A stretch of 64,000 nucleotides of DNA from the NCBI GenBank assembly GCA_016703535.1, contig JADJBV010000001.1:2780001-2844000 (forward strand). The letters are read 5' to 3'. This DNA is from Deltaproteobacteria bacterium. GTDB taxonomy: Bacteria; Myxococcota; Kuafuiibacteriia; Kuafuiibacteriales; Kuafuiibacteriaceae. Below the pieces are notes generated by a model, which saw only the letters and a list, made by a program, of their open reading frames with translations, was not told where the DNA came from and searched no databases. Positions 40,808 to 48,253 of this stretch are shown one piece after another. Each line of letters opens with the position of its first letter. Position 1 is the first letter of the stretch. Made by a program: the position numbers and the translations under genes.

Positions 40808-41401
40808 ATGTATTCGCCGCGCTTCGAAGCCGCGCTCCAGCTGGCCAGCACCCGCCACCAAGACCAGCGACGAAAGGGCGGCCAGATCCCGTACGTGACC
40901 CACCTGATGCACGTGTCGTGGTTGGTGGCTCAAGACGGCGGCAGCGAAGACGAGATGATCGTGGCCTTGCTCCACGACGTCATCGAAGACACGGCCAAGA
41001 GCCCCGAGGAGCTGGAGCGTCTGCGGGGTACCTTGGCGCAGCAGTTTGGCGCCGACGTCCTGGCCGCCATCGAGTCCTTGAGCGAACCCAAAAGAGATGG
41101 AGGCGGTAAGCGGTTGGCTTGGCGCGCCCGAAAAGACGTGTATTTGTCCCAGCTGGAGCGGGCCAGCCCCTGGGCCCACCGGGTGGCGGCCGCCGACAAG
41201 CTCCACAACCTGGCGACCCTCAACGAAGACCTGGAGCGGATGGGCGAGCCCCTCTGGCAACGTTTTACGGCGGGGCCGACCGAAACCTTGTGGTTCTACC
41301 AGCGCGCCGCCGAGGTGCTGGCGCCGAAGTTGCCCGAAAGCCGGCTGATCCTGAGCCTCCGGGCCGAGGTCGAGCGGCTGACCAAACTCACTGGAAGCTG
41401 A
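40808..41401 (+). CDS. HD-domain hydrolase (SpoT/Mesh1-like)
   Basis: A 197-residue protein of one HD domain. The order RFEAALQLASTRHQDQRRKG, PYVTHLMHVSWLV, ALLHDVIEDT and VAAADKLHNLATL is that of the hydrolase half of SpoT/RelA and of small alarmone hydrolases. It may degrade (p)ppGpp or a related nucleotide; no synthetase domain is present. The last 14 bp overlap the convergent DcrB-like gene. Confidence 0.85.
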   Translation: MYSPRFEAALQLASTRHQDQRRKGGQIPYVTHLMHVSWLVAQDGGSEDEMIVALLHDVIEDTAKSPEELERLRGTLAQQFGADVLAAIESLSEPKRDGGGKRLAWRARKDVYLSQLERASPWAHRVAAADKLHNLATLNEDLERMGEPLWQRFTAGPTETLWFYQRAAEVLAPKLPESRLILSLRAEVERLTKLTGS

Positions 41402-41846
41402 GCAACATGTTGCGGAACTCGGCCCGAGCCGCTTCGAAGGGGACCCCATCCAGGTGAGAGGCGATCACCACGTGGGCGATCCCGTCCTTGATGGTGATCA
41501 GCTGCATCTGACGCACCCGCTCCCCGCCCGGCCCGGGGATGATCTGCTCGGTGAGCAACCCCGCCGTGCCCCCCAAGGTCACCTTTTCGGCCGGCTTGCC
41601 CTCCAAGCGCTGGATCCCGGCCTCCCGGAGCCCCTCGAGCTGCTTCTGCAGATAACTCTCGCAGGTCTCCTTGGCCCCGACCCGCTCCATGGTGGTGATC
41701 AAGTTGCGCTGAAAGGGGCGCACCGCCTTGGTCGAGACCATCCCCTTGGCCGGGGCCTCGTCGACCGGGCCCGCCAAGATCACCGAAGACAAGGTCCAGG
41801 TCTCGGGAGCTTCCAAGGAGTAGGTTCCAAAGTTCACGCGCGGCAT
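41388..41846 (-). CDS. DcrB/DUF1795-like protein
   Basis: A 152-residue protein without a signal peptide. The core ETWTLSSVILAGP and GTAGLLTEQIIPGPGGERVRQMQLITIKDGIAHVVIASH follows the DcrB/DUF1795 (PsbP-like) pattern. Family members are linked to envelope functions and to effector loading in type VI secretion; no secretion gene is nearby, so its role is open. It overlaps the HD-hydrolase gene end to end and is followed, on its upstream side, by a 500-bp repeat-bearing interval. Confidence 0.75.
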   Translation of the reverse strand: MPRVNFGTYSLEAPETWTLSSVILAGPVDEAPAKGMVSTKAVRPFQRNLITTMERVGAKETCESYLQKQLEGLREAGIQRLEGKPAEKVTLGGTAGLLTEQIIPGPGGERVRQMQLITIKDGIAHVVIASHLDGVPFEAARAEFRNMLLSFQ

Positions 41847-41978
41847 GGCCCAACGCTCTACGCCGAGCGGTGGCCTGGGTAAAGAGACCCCTCCCCTCCC
41901 CGGTTTCCCAACGCTGCCGCGCCCCGTACCCTGATCGGGGCCGTGAACGACGCCCCTCGGCCAGGTGAGCCCGCCTGG

Positions 41979-42079
41979 AATCCGCAGGAAGCCCGGGCCC
42001 GACCGCTCTTGAGGACTTCCGACGGGCCTGCCTCCAATTCCTCAGGCTCCTGGGTTCCTGCATTCCTCAGCGATCGCCC
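41979..42079. repeat. Non-coding direct repeat, copy 1
   Basis: It runs from AATCCGCAGGAAGCC through CTCTTGAGGACTTCCGAC and CCTGGGTTCCTGCATTCCTC to GATCGCCC. It is about 80 percent identical by eye to copy 2, including two exact runs longer than 17 bases. Internal words (ATTCCTCA, CTCCTGGGTTCCTGCATTCCTCA-like) are themselves quasi-repeated. Confidence 0.8.
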
Positions 42080-42167
42080 GCCTCGCGACCGCGCCGGCGT
42101 GGGGCACGAAGGGTCGTGCCCGCGGCGCCGACGGCTGAACCGCTTAGGAAGCCAGGAAACCAGGAAA

Positions 42168-42266
42168 AATCCGCAAGAGGACCGGGCCCGAAGCCCCTCT
42201 TGAGGACTTCCGACATGCCGCCAATTCCTCAGACTCCTGGGTTCCTGCATTCCTCAGAGATCGCCC
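42168..42266. repeat. Non-coding direct repeat, copy 2
   Basis: Same orientation as copy 1, starting 189 bp later. It keeps CTCTTGAGGACTTCCGAC and the CCTGGGTTCCTGCATTCCTC segment, with small indels in between. The pair looks like a member of a dispersed intergenic repeat family, but only two copies lie in this window. Confidence 0.8.
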
Positions 42267-42300
42267 ATCCCCACTGGACCCCAAGGGTTGAAGGCGCGCA

Positions 42301-42316
42301 GCCCGCCCGTGCGGGC
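42301..42316 (-). terminator. GC hairpin downstream of tsf
   Basis: GCCCGC-CCGT-GCGGGC is a perfect 6-bp stem about 40 bp after the tsf stop. It has no T-run on either side, so it may stabilise the 3' end or act in factor-assisted termination and not as an intrinsic terminator. Confidence 0.4.
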
Positions 42317-42355
42317 GTAGGCCGGTGGTTGTGCAGGACCGGACCCGAGGGCTCT

Positions 42356-43012
42356 CTAAGACTTGGTCATCTTGGCCACTTCGGCGGCCAAGTCGGTGAC
42401 CTTCTTTTCGATGCCTTCGCCGAGGACGTAGCGGGTGAAGCGGCGAATGCTGACGTTTTCGCCGGTCTTTTGGACCATGGAGGCCCGCAGCTCCTCGATC
42501 GTCATCTTGGGCTCTTTCACCCAGGGCTGCTCGAGCAGCACGACGTCCGAGAACCACTTGTTGATCTTACCCTCGACGATCTTCTCGGCGATGTTCTCCG
42601 GCTTGCCGGACTCCACCACCTGGGCCTTGAGGACGTCCTTCTCCTTGGCGACGGCGTCGGCGGGGACCTCCTCGCGCTTCACCCAGAGCGGGTTGGCGGC
42701 GGCGATCTGCATGGCGATGTCCTTGACGAAGTTCTGGAAGTCCTCACCTCGGGCCACGAAGTCCGACTCGCAGTTCACCTCGACGACCACCGCCAGCTTG
42801 TTGCCGGGGTGGACGTAGCTGATCACCGCACCTTCCGCCGCGACCCGAGCGCCCTTGCGCCCGGCGTCCGAGAGGCCCTTCTTACGGAGCCACTCTTCGG
42901 CGGCCTTCATGTCGCCGCTGGACTCTTCCAGAGCCTTCTTGCAGTCCATCATGCCCGCGTTGGTCGCATCGCGGAGCGCCTTCACATCCTTGGCCGAAAT
43001 CTGAGCACCCAT
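42356..43012 (-). CDS. tsf: Elongation factor Ts
   Basis: A 218-residue nucleotide-exchange factor for EF-Tu, of the short type. The N-terminal UBA-like domain has VKALRDATNAGMMDCKKALEE and AAEEWLRKKGLSDAGRK; the core has VVEVNCESDFVARGEDFQNFVKDIAMQIAA and the C-terminus MTIEELRASMVQKTGENVSIRRF. The ATG follows GGAGAAGG. It lies 74 bp after rpsB, the universal bacterial order, with a hairpin between them. Confidence 0.97.
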   Translation of the reverse strand: MGAQISAKDVKALRDATNAGMMDCKKALEESSGDMKAAEEWLRKKGLSDAGRKGARVAAEGAVISYVHPGNKLAVVVEVNCESDFVARGEDFQNFVKDIAMQIAAANPLWVKREEVPADAVAKEKDVLKAQVVESGKPENIAEKIVEGKINKWFSDVVLLEQPWVKEPKMTIEELRASMVQKTGENVSIRRFTRYVLGEGIEKKVTDLAAEVAKMTKS

Positions 43013-43058
43013 GACTCTGGTCTACCTTCTCCGAAGAAATCCAATGAATAGAATCTAT

Positions 43059-43089
43059 TGAATGGCTTCCACTAAGTGGAGGCCATTCA
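43059..43089 (-). promoter_or_regulatory. Hairpin between rpsB and tsf
   Basis: TGAATGGC (43059-43066) pairs with GCCATTCA (43082-43089) and TCCAC (43068-43072) with GTGGA (43076-43080), leaving loop TAA and one mismatch. It overlaps the rpsB stop codon and is followed by a second small AT-rich hairpin (AATAG/CTATT). No T-run follows, so partial termination, pausing or RNA processing between the two genes is more likely than full termination. Confidence 0.65.
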
Positions 43090-43950
43090 GGCCGAGGCGT
43101 CGTCGGTCGCGGCCGGGGCCGGGGCGTTCCGGTCGGCGCCGGTGAGGCGCGCCACCCGCTCCACGGCCGGGCCGGGGCGCTCTTCCTGCATCTCGCGCTC
43201 CAACTTCTTGTCGGCCCGTTCGCCCTTGTCGTGGCTGTCCGGCTTCTGCTCGGAGAGGATCTCCTGGTGTTTGCTGCCACCCTCGACGCAAGCGTCGGCG
43301 ATGTTGGCGGTGAACAACTTGAGCGAGCGGATCGCGTCGTCGTTGCCCGGGATCACGTAGTCGATCAGGTCCGGATCGCAGTTGGTGTCGACGATGGCCA
43401 CCACCGGGATCTGGAGCCGGTTGGCCTCAGCGACCGCGATGTGTTCCTTCTTCGGATCGACGATGAACAACGCGCCGGGCAACTTGTTCATGTCCTTGAT
43501 GCCGCCCAAAGAACGCACCAGCTTCTCCCGCTCCCGGGACAACTCGAGCACTTCCTTCTTGGGCAACTTCTCGAAGGTGCCGTCCGCTTCCATCTTTTCG
43601 ATGTGACGGAGGCGCTCGATGGAGCTCTTGACGGTCTTGAAGTTGGTCAAGGTGCCGCCCAGCCAGCGGTTGTTGACGAAGTACATTCCGGCCCGGGTCG
43701 CCTCTTCAGCGATCACTTCTTGAGCCTGCTTTTTGGTGCCGACGAAGAGGATCTTTTCACCGCGGGAGGTGGCGTCGACCACGAAGTCATAGGCCCGGCG
43801 CCAGAGCACCACGGTCTGCTGCAGGTCGATGATGTAGATGCCGTTGCGGGCGCCGAAGATGTAAGGCTTCATCTTCGGGTTCCAGCGTTTGGTCTGGTGG
43901 CCGAAGTGAACGCCGGCCTCCAGCATTTGCTTCATGGTGACAGTGGACAT
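43087..43950 (-). CDS. rpsB: 30S ribosomal protein S2
   Basis: A 287-residue S2 protein: MKQMLEAGVHFGHQTKRWNPKMKPYIFGARNGIYIIDLQQT at the N-terminus, NNRWLGGTLTNFKT, and PGALFIVDPKKEHIAVAEANRLQIPVVAIVDTNCDPD are all family blocks. The last 55 residues are a charged, Ala/Pro-rich extension beyond the usual core (about 230-240 residues). It is upstream of tsf in the same transcript. The 178 bp before it probably contain the ribosomal promoter; no clear S2 leader structure was recognised. Confidence 0.97.
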   Translation of the reverse strand: MSTVTMKQMLEAGVHFGHQTKRWNPKMKPYIFGARNGIYIIDLQQTVVLWRRAYDFVVDATSRGEKILFVGTKKQAQEVIAEEATRAGMYFVNNRWLGGTLTNFKTVKSSIERLRHIEKMEADGTFEKLPKKEVLELSREREKLVRSLGGIKDMNKLPGALFIVDPKKEHIAVAEANRLQIPVVAIVDTNCDPDLIDYVIPGNDDAIRSLKLFTANIADACVEGGSKHQEILSEQKPDSHDKGERADKKLEREMQEERPGPAVERVARLTGADRNAPAPAATDDASA

Positions 43951-44128
43951 GGTTCGATCCTCGATTCGGTTGGGGGTTGATCCGCCGCCGGGTGCGGGTT
44001 CGATGCCGAGGCCGGATCAAGTCCGGACCCCCTCGGCCGCTCCCGGCGTGTGTTTTTCCTCGGTGTTTGGCTTGGGGCCGCCGCCGAAGTGGCGCTCGGT
44101 TAACACGGGCCCGGTCGAACCGGCAAGC

Positions 44129-44773
44129 TCACAAAATTTCGATCATCCCTGGGGGCGAGAGGGTCTCGGCCACCACTTTGCCCAGCTCGAGCAGCCCTCG
44201 CAGAAAGGTCCGATCTGCTTGAGGAATGACGACCAAACGCCCCTGCGGCACGCCGCGGAGCCGAGCCTCGAGGGTTTGGCGATTGGCCCGGGGATCCATC
44301 TGGCCGACGACGATCACCACCGGGGCTCGGATGGGGCTCAGCTCGGGTAGGGCGTCAGGATCCGGGGAAACCAGAAATACAGGATCCAAGGCCCCTTCCA
44401 AAGCCGCTCGGGCCACCAAGGTCGCGCCGTAACCGATGCCCAAGGCCGAAAGCTCCGGCCGCTCCCCCAAAGACTCGCCGAGGTGATCCAACGACTGGCG
44501 GAGGGCCCGCATCCCCACCTCGAGGCCTTCGTCGAAGACCCCCGGGCTGGCGCCCACCCCGGGATAGTTGAAGCGCAGGGTTGGGTGACCGGCCCGGAAC
44601 GCGGCGTAGGCCAACTCGGCGACGACGGTGGTCTCCATGGCGCCGCCGTCTTGCGGATGGGGCGGCGCGATCACCAAACCCGGGCGCCGGCTGCCCCGGT
44701 GATAGAGGCCTTCGAGGGCCGAGGCCCCCGGGATGACCACCGCCCGTTCGAGATATTGCCCCTGCTTGACCAT
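44129..44773 (-). CDS. Alpha/beta-hydrolase homologue lacking the nucleophile Ser
   Basis: A 214-residue protein of the COG2945-type alpha/beta-hydrolase group: PGLVIAPPHPQDGGAMETTVV, RFNYPGVGASPGVFDEG and a C-terminal VVIVVGQMDP match. At the nucleophile elbow, where GxSxG is expected, the sequence is LGIGYGATLVA, so Ser is replaced by Gly. The Asp (DPRANR) remains and no obvious final His can be placed. It may be a non-catalytic binding protein. It precedes rpsB on the same strand, 178 bp away. Confidence 0.75.
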   Translation of the reverse strand: MVKQGQYLERAVVIPGASALEGLYHRGSRRPGLVIAPPHPQDGGAMETTVVAELAYAAFRAGHPTLRFNYPGVGASPGVFDEGLEVGMRALRQSLDHLGESLGERPELSALGIGYGATLVARAALEGALDPVFLVSPDPDALPELSPIRAPVVIVVGQMDPRANRQTLEARLRGVPQGRLVVIPQADRTFLRGLLELGKVVAETLSPPGMIEIL

Positions 44774-44940
44774 CGCGGTGCTAGGTGGAGGTGCCCGGGT
44801 CCCCCACAGGCCGGCCGCCGAGTTATCCGGCGATTTGGGCCGATGATCCGTCCCCAGGCAAGGCCAGGCTGCCGGATTTCATTGCGTTTGAAGGGTTCGG
44901 GTTGAACGTGGGGCTGCTTCATGGGAGTGTCCGGGCCGCG

Positions 44941-46500
44941 ATGAAACCCAGGGTCAGGCTCGTTCCCATGCCCAGTTCGGCCGCAGTCTTGTGCGGCCTC
45001 CTCGTTTGCCTCTCGGCGCCGTTGGCCTTCGGTCAGGACGCGGTGCCGCCAGTCGCCACCAGCACCTCTGCCGAGGCCGCCAAGCTCCACGCCGAGGCCG
45101 GCAAGGCGTACTTCCAGGCCGGCGACTACACCAACGCCCTCGCCTCCTTCAAGAAGGCCTACGAGATGGCCAAGACCGGGGCCCTGGCCTACAACATCGG
45201 CCGCTGCCACGAGAAGCTCTCCCAGTGGAAGGAGGCCATCGGCTGGTTCGAGACCTACGTAACCATGGTCTCGGATCCGCGGGAAAAGGCCGAGACCCTC
45301 GACAAGATCGAGATCCTCAAGAAGAAGCTCGGCCCCGACGCCGGCTCGCCCGAGGCCAAATACGAAGCCCGGATTCAAGCCGGTCGGGCCGCCTACTCCA
45401 AAAGCGACTACGAAGGCGCCATCGAAGAGTTCAAGGCCGCCTTCGACCTCAAGGCCACGCCGAGTGCGCTCTACAACATCGCCAAGAGCTACGAAAAGAT
45501 GGGCCGCTACGAAGAGGCCATCGACAACTACCAGCAATACCTCGACCTGGATCCCAAGGCCTCGGATCGGGCGGACGTCGAAGAGACGATCAAGCGGCTG
45601 AAGAAGTCGATCAAAGAGCGCTTCCAGGAGCTGTCGGTGTCTTCGGATCCGCCGGGCGCCGACGTCTATTTGGATGACCGCAACACTGGGCTCCAAGGTC
45701 AGACCAACTACCGGGGCAAGGTCACGCCCGGGCCCCACACCTTGTACATCGACCTCAACGGCTACGAGCCCGTGAAGCGCGACTTCATCATGCCCGACGA
45801 CAAGCCGCTGGCCCTCGACTTCAAGATGAAGAAGCTCGAGAACGTCGGCAGCCTGGACATCGTGGTCAACGTCGAGGGTGCCCGCATCTTCGTGGACGGC
45901 GCGATCATCGGTCTGTCGCCTTACAAACAGAAGAAGGTGGTGGAAGCCGGCAAACACCAGGTGCAGGTGGAGGCCTCGGGCTACAACCGCTGGACCGGTG
46001 AAGTGAACGTGGCCAGGGACCAGGTGGCCGTGGTGAACGTCGAGCTCCTCGAGTTCGAGGCGCCGGTCGAGGACGACACCCTCACCTCCTGGGGCCGCAA
46101 CCTGATGTTGATCGGCATCATCGGCGGTGGCCTCGGCTTCGCGGGCCCCTTCGTCTACCAGAAGATCGCGGTGCGGCGGCCCTACTATGACCAGCTGGGC
46201 CCCGAGACCCTGGACGGCAACCCCTTCTACAAGGGGCCCCTCGCCGAAGACGACGCCAATCGCCGGGACAACGGCGAGCTCAAAACCATGCAGACCATCC
46301 AGCTGATCAGTTTGATCGCCGGCGGCGTGATCACCGCGGGTGGCCTCAGCTTCTTCATCTACAAGTGGGTGCGGACGGTCCCTCCCAAACCGGTGGGTTA
46401 CCTGGGCGTCGGGGAAGAGCGGCCTTTGGTGGAGCTGAATGGGATCGGCGTGGTGCCGACCGCGGACGGAGCGGCTTTTGGCCTCTCGGGGAGCTTCTGA
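44941..46500 (+). CDS. Secreted TPR-PEGA membrane protein
   Basis: A 519-residue protein with a signal peptide ending LAFGQ. Four to five TPR units run from about 40 to 215 (for example AAKLHAEAGKAYFQAGDYTNALASFKKAYEM and SALYNIAKSYEKMGRYEEAIDNYQQYL). Two PEGA domains follow (LSVSSDPPGADVYLDD and LDIVVNVEGARIFVDG). Two membrane helices lie near 385-405 and 450-470. PEGA-TPR proteins are typical envelope scaffolds in Myxococcota. ATG 44941 is chosen; the next ATG at 44968 would shorten the signal. It is 3 bp upstream of the SUMF1-type gene. Confidence 0.83.
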   Translation: MKPRVRLVPMPSSAAVLCGLLVCLSAPLAFGQDAVPPVATSTSAEAAKLHAEAGKAYFQAGDYTNALASFKKAYEMAKTGALAYNIGRCHEKLSQWKEAIGWFETYVTMVSDPREKAETLDKIEILKKKLGPDAGSPEAKYEARIQAGRAAYSKSDYEGAIEEFKAAFDLKATPSALYNIAKSYEKMGRYEEAIDNYQQYLDLDPKASDRADVEETIKRLKKSIKERFQELSVSSDPPGADVYLDDRNTGLQGQTNYRGKVTPGPHTLYIDLNGYEPVKRDFIMPDDKPLALDFKMKKLENVGSLDIVVNVEGARIFVDGAIIGLSPYKQKKVVEAGKHQVQVEASGYNRWTGEVNVARDQVAVVNVELLEFEAPVEDDTLTSWGRNLMLIGIIGGGLGFAGPFVYQKIAVRRPYYDQLGPETLDGNPFYKGPLAEDDANRRDNGELKTMQTIQLISLIAGGVITAGGLSFFIYKWVRTVPPKPVGYLGVGEERPLVELNGIGVVPTADGAAFGLSGSF

Positions 46501-46503
46501 GCC

Positions 46504-47683
46504 ATGCGATCGTTGAAGACCCTCCCGGTGTTGGCCTTGGCGGCCACGGCCTGCGTCGAGTCCGCCGAAGCCCCCAAGCTCATCCCCCAGGCCGAGGTCA
46601 GCTACGGGGCCAAGTTGTTCCTGGCCGATGAGACCCGGGAGGTGGCCCTGAGCCCCGCCCGCTGCACCCGCTTTGGCACCGCCCGGATCGAGACCTCTAC
46701 CACCTCCAGCACCGCCACGACGGTGATCGTCACCGCGACCGACGGCAAAACCGACGCCATCGATCCCTTGGTGCCGTTCAACTGCTACGTGCCGGTGGCC
46801 CCCAAGACCCTCAAGGTCGACGTGGTCGAGACCCCCAACGCCTTGTTCCAGTTCTGCTTGGACACCGGGATCTGCAAGACCCCGAACCCGGCCGACGCCA
46901 GCAAGGATCAGCTGTGCGCCAGCGAGGAGCTCTTCGACGACTGCCCGGTGGTCGAGGTCCCGCAACAGCAGGCCAGCAACTACTGCGCCTTCATCGGGCG
47001 CCGCTTGCCCACGGTGTTCGAGCAGCTGGCCATGCGCCAAGGCAACGTCACGGATCCCGCCACCCTCAAGATCTACCCCACCGGCGCGACCACGCCGGAG
47101 ACCTGCGCCGACGCGGTGCTCAAGACCGCCGGCTGCAACACCGCCAAGCCCACGCCCCTCAGCTTGGGCGACAACCCGGCGGGCGCGGCGGCCCGGGACA
47201 CCATCACCGGCAGCGACGGCAAGAAGATCTATGACCTGATGGGCAACGTGGCCGAGTGGAGCCAAGACCTCTTCCCGATCCAGCGGGGCAACGCGGCCTC
47301 CTACCCGTGGTTCTGCATCGCCGCCCTGCCCGACCTCAACAACGACGGCGTCCCCGGATCCGACCTGCCCCACCGGGGCCAAGTGCGTCTACGGCGAATA
47401 CCAGCCGGTGGGACAGCCCTTCGGCGTCCACCCGGTGTGTGTGACCACCAGCGGCAGCTTCTCAGGCGGAATCGGCTCCTTGGCCGGCGGCAGCTACAAG
47501 GACGCGCCGGACCGCAGCAACGCGGGCATCTTCGGCCGCCGCACCGAGGCCGATCCCCAAGGCCTGCCGGACACCGCCCGGGCCAGGGAGTTCGGCATCC
47601 GCTGCGTCGACGACCGGGACAGCAAAAGCGGCATGACCGCGGTGCGATCCTTCGAGCCCCTCGAGATCCGACAAGGGCCTTGA
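46504..47683 (+). pseudogene. SUMF1/formylglycine-enzyme-like lipoprotein, frameshifted
   Basis: A lipoprotein (signal ending LAATAC) of the formylglycine-generating-enzyme fold. The first frame reads to about 47355 and contains ASNYCAFIGRRLPTVFEQLA and YDLMGNVAEWSQDLF. Beyond it that frame gives Arg-rich nonsense, while the next frame continues correctly with CPTGAKCVYGEYQPVG, GGSYKDAPDRSNAG and REFGIRCVDDRD to TGA 47681. Removing one C from the CCCC run at 47352-47355 restores a continuous reading (DGVPDPTCPTG). Either a sequencing error or a true disruption; total length about 392 residues if repaired. The catalytic Cys pair of true formylglycine enzymes could not be identified. Confidence 0.8.
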
Positions 47684-48253
47684 GCCCCAAGCTCCCGGCT
47701 GCCCACTCAGTCCCCTCGGATCGGTTGGCGGCTTCTACCCTCGCCAGCCTGCTGCCGAAAAACGCCTGAGCCTCCGCCGGCAAGCTTGCGGCTGCGGCGC
47801 TCGAGGTGCCGACTCACGACCCCTCCATTCAGGCCTCGGGTGCCATCTTCGCTCCCCCACTCGTCGGGCATCGGACGACGGCGGCAACCAGGCGCTCTTC
47901 ACCGCAGCGACCGTCTTCGCTCAGCCCCGGCTTTTTCGCAGCGGCGCTCACGATCCAGGGGCTGCAGGTCCAGTCACCGCGCGGTCGTGATCGCAGCCTG
48001 CTTTGGGAGCTTCAGGTTGTGGCTCGCCGAGGCAAGGCGCCGACTCGTCGACGCGCCCCGAAAGGGGACAAAGCTCCGACCCGAAGTGAGCAACGCGACC
48101 GTCTCGACACCGAGGACCACCCGCGGGCTCGAGACTCGACCAGGAACCGTCGGTTATGCCAGATGCGAGGGCTCGGCCGTCGATCCTCGACGCGCTTTCC
48201 GTTCGGCGCTCGACCGGGGGCCCGGAGCTGCGCGTCCCGCGCGGGCCGCGAGC
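47684..48253. other. Gene-free interval between convergent genes
   Basis: About 570 bp between the SUMF1-type gene and the kinase gene. Several open frames cross it, but their translations are Arg/Ser-rich, without recognisable motifs or ribosome binding sites, and the third-position GC bias seen in neighbouring genes is weak. A self-complementary GCGCGGGCCGCG-type stretch near the kinase stop might be a termination hairpin. Nothing else is seen. Confidence 0.6.

Larger units (their letters stand above)
41847..42355. other. Gene-free interval with duplicated repeat
   Basis: About 500 bp between the DcrB-like gene start and the tsf stop. Open frames on either strand are low in quality and their translations are built from the repeat. 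Content: two copies of a roughly 100-bp repeat (listed separately), AGGAAGCCAGGAAACCAGGAA-type words near 42145-42165, and a GC hairpin at 42301-42316. The promoter for the DcrB-like gene should be at its left end. Confidence 0.7.
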
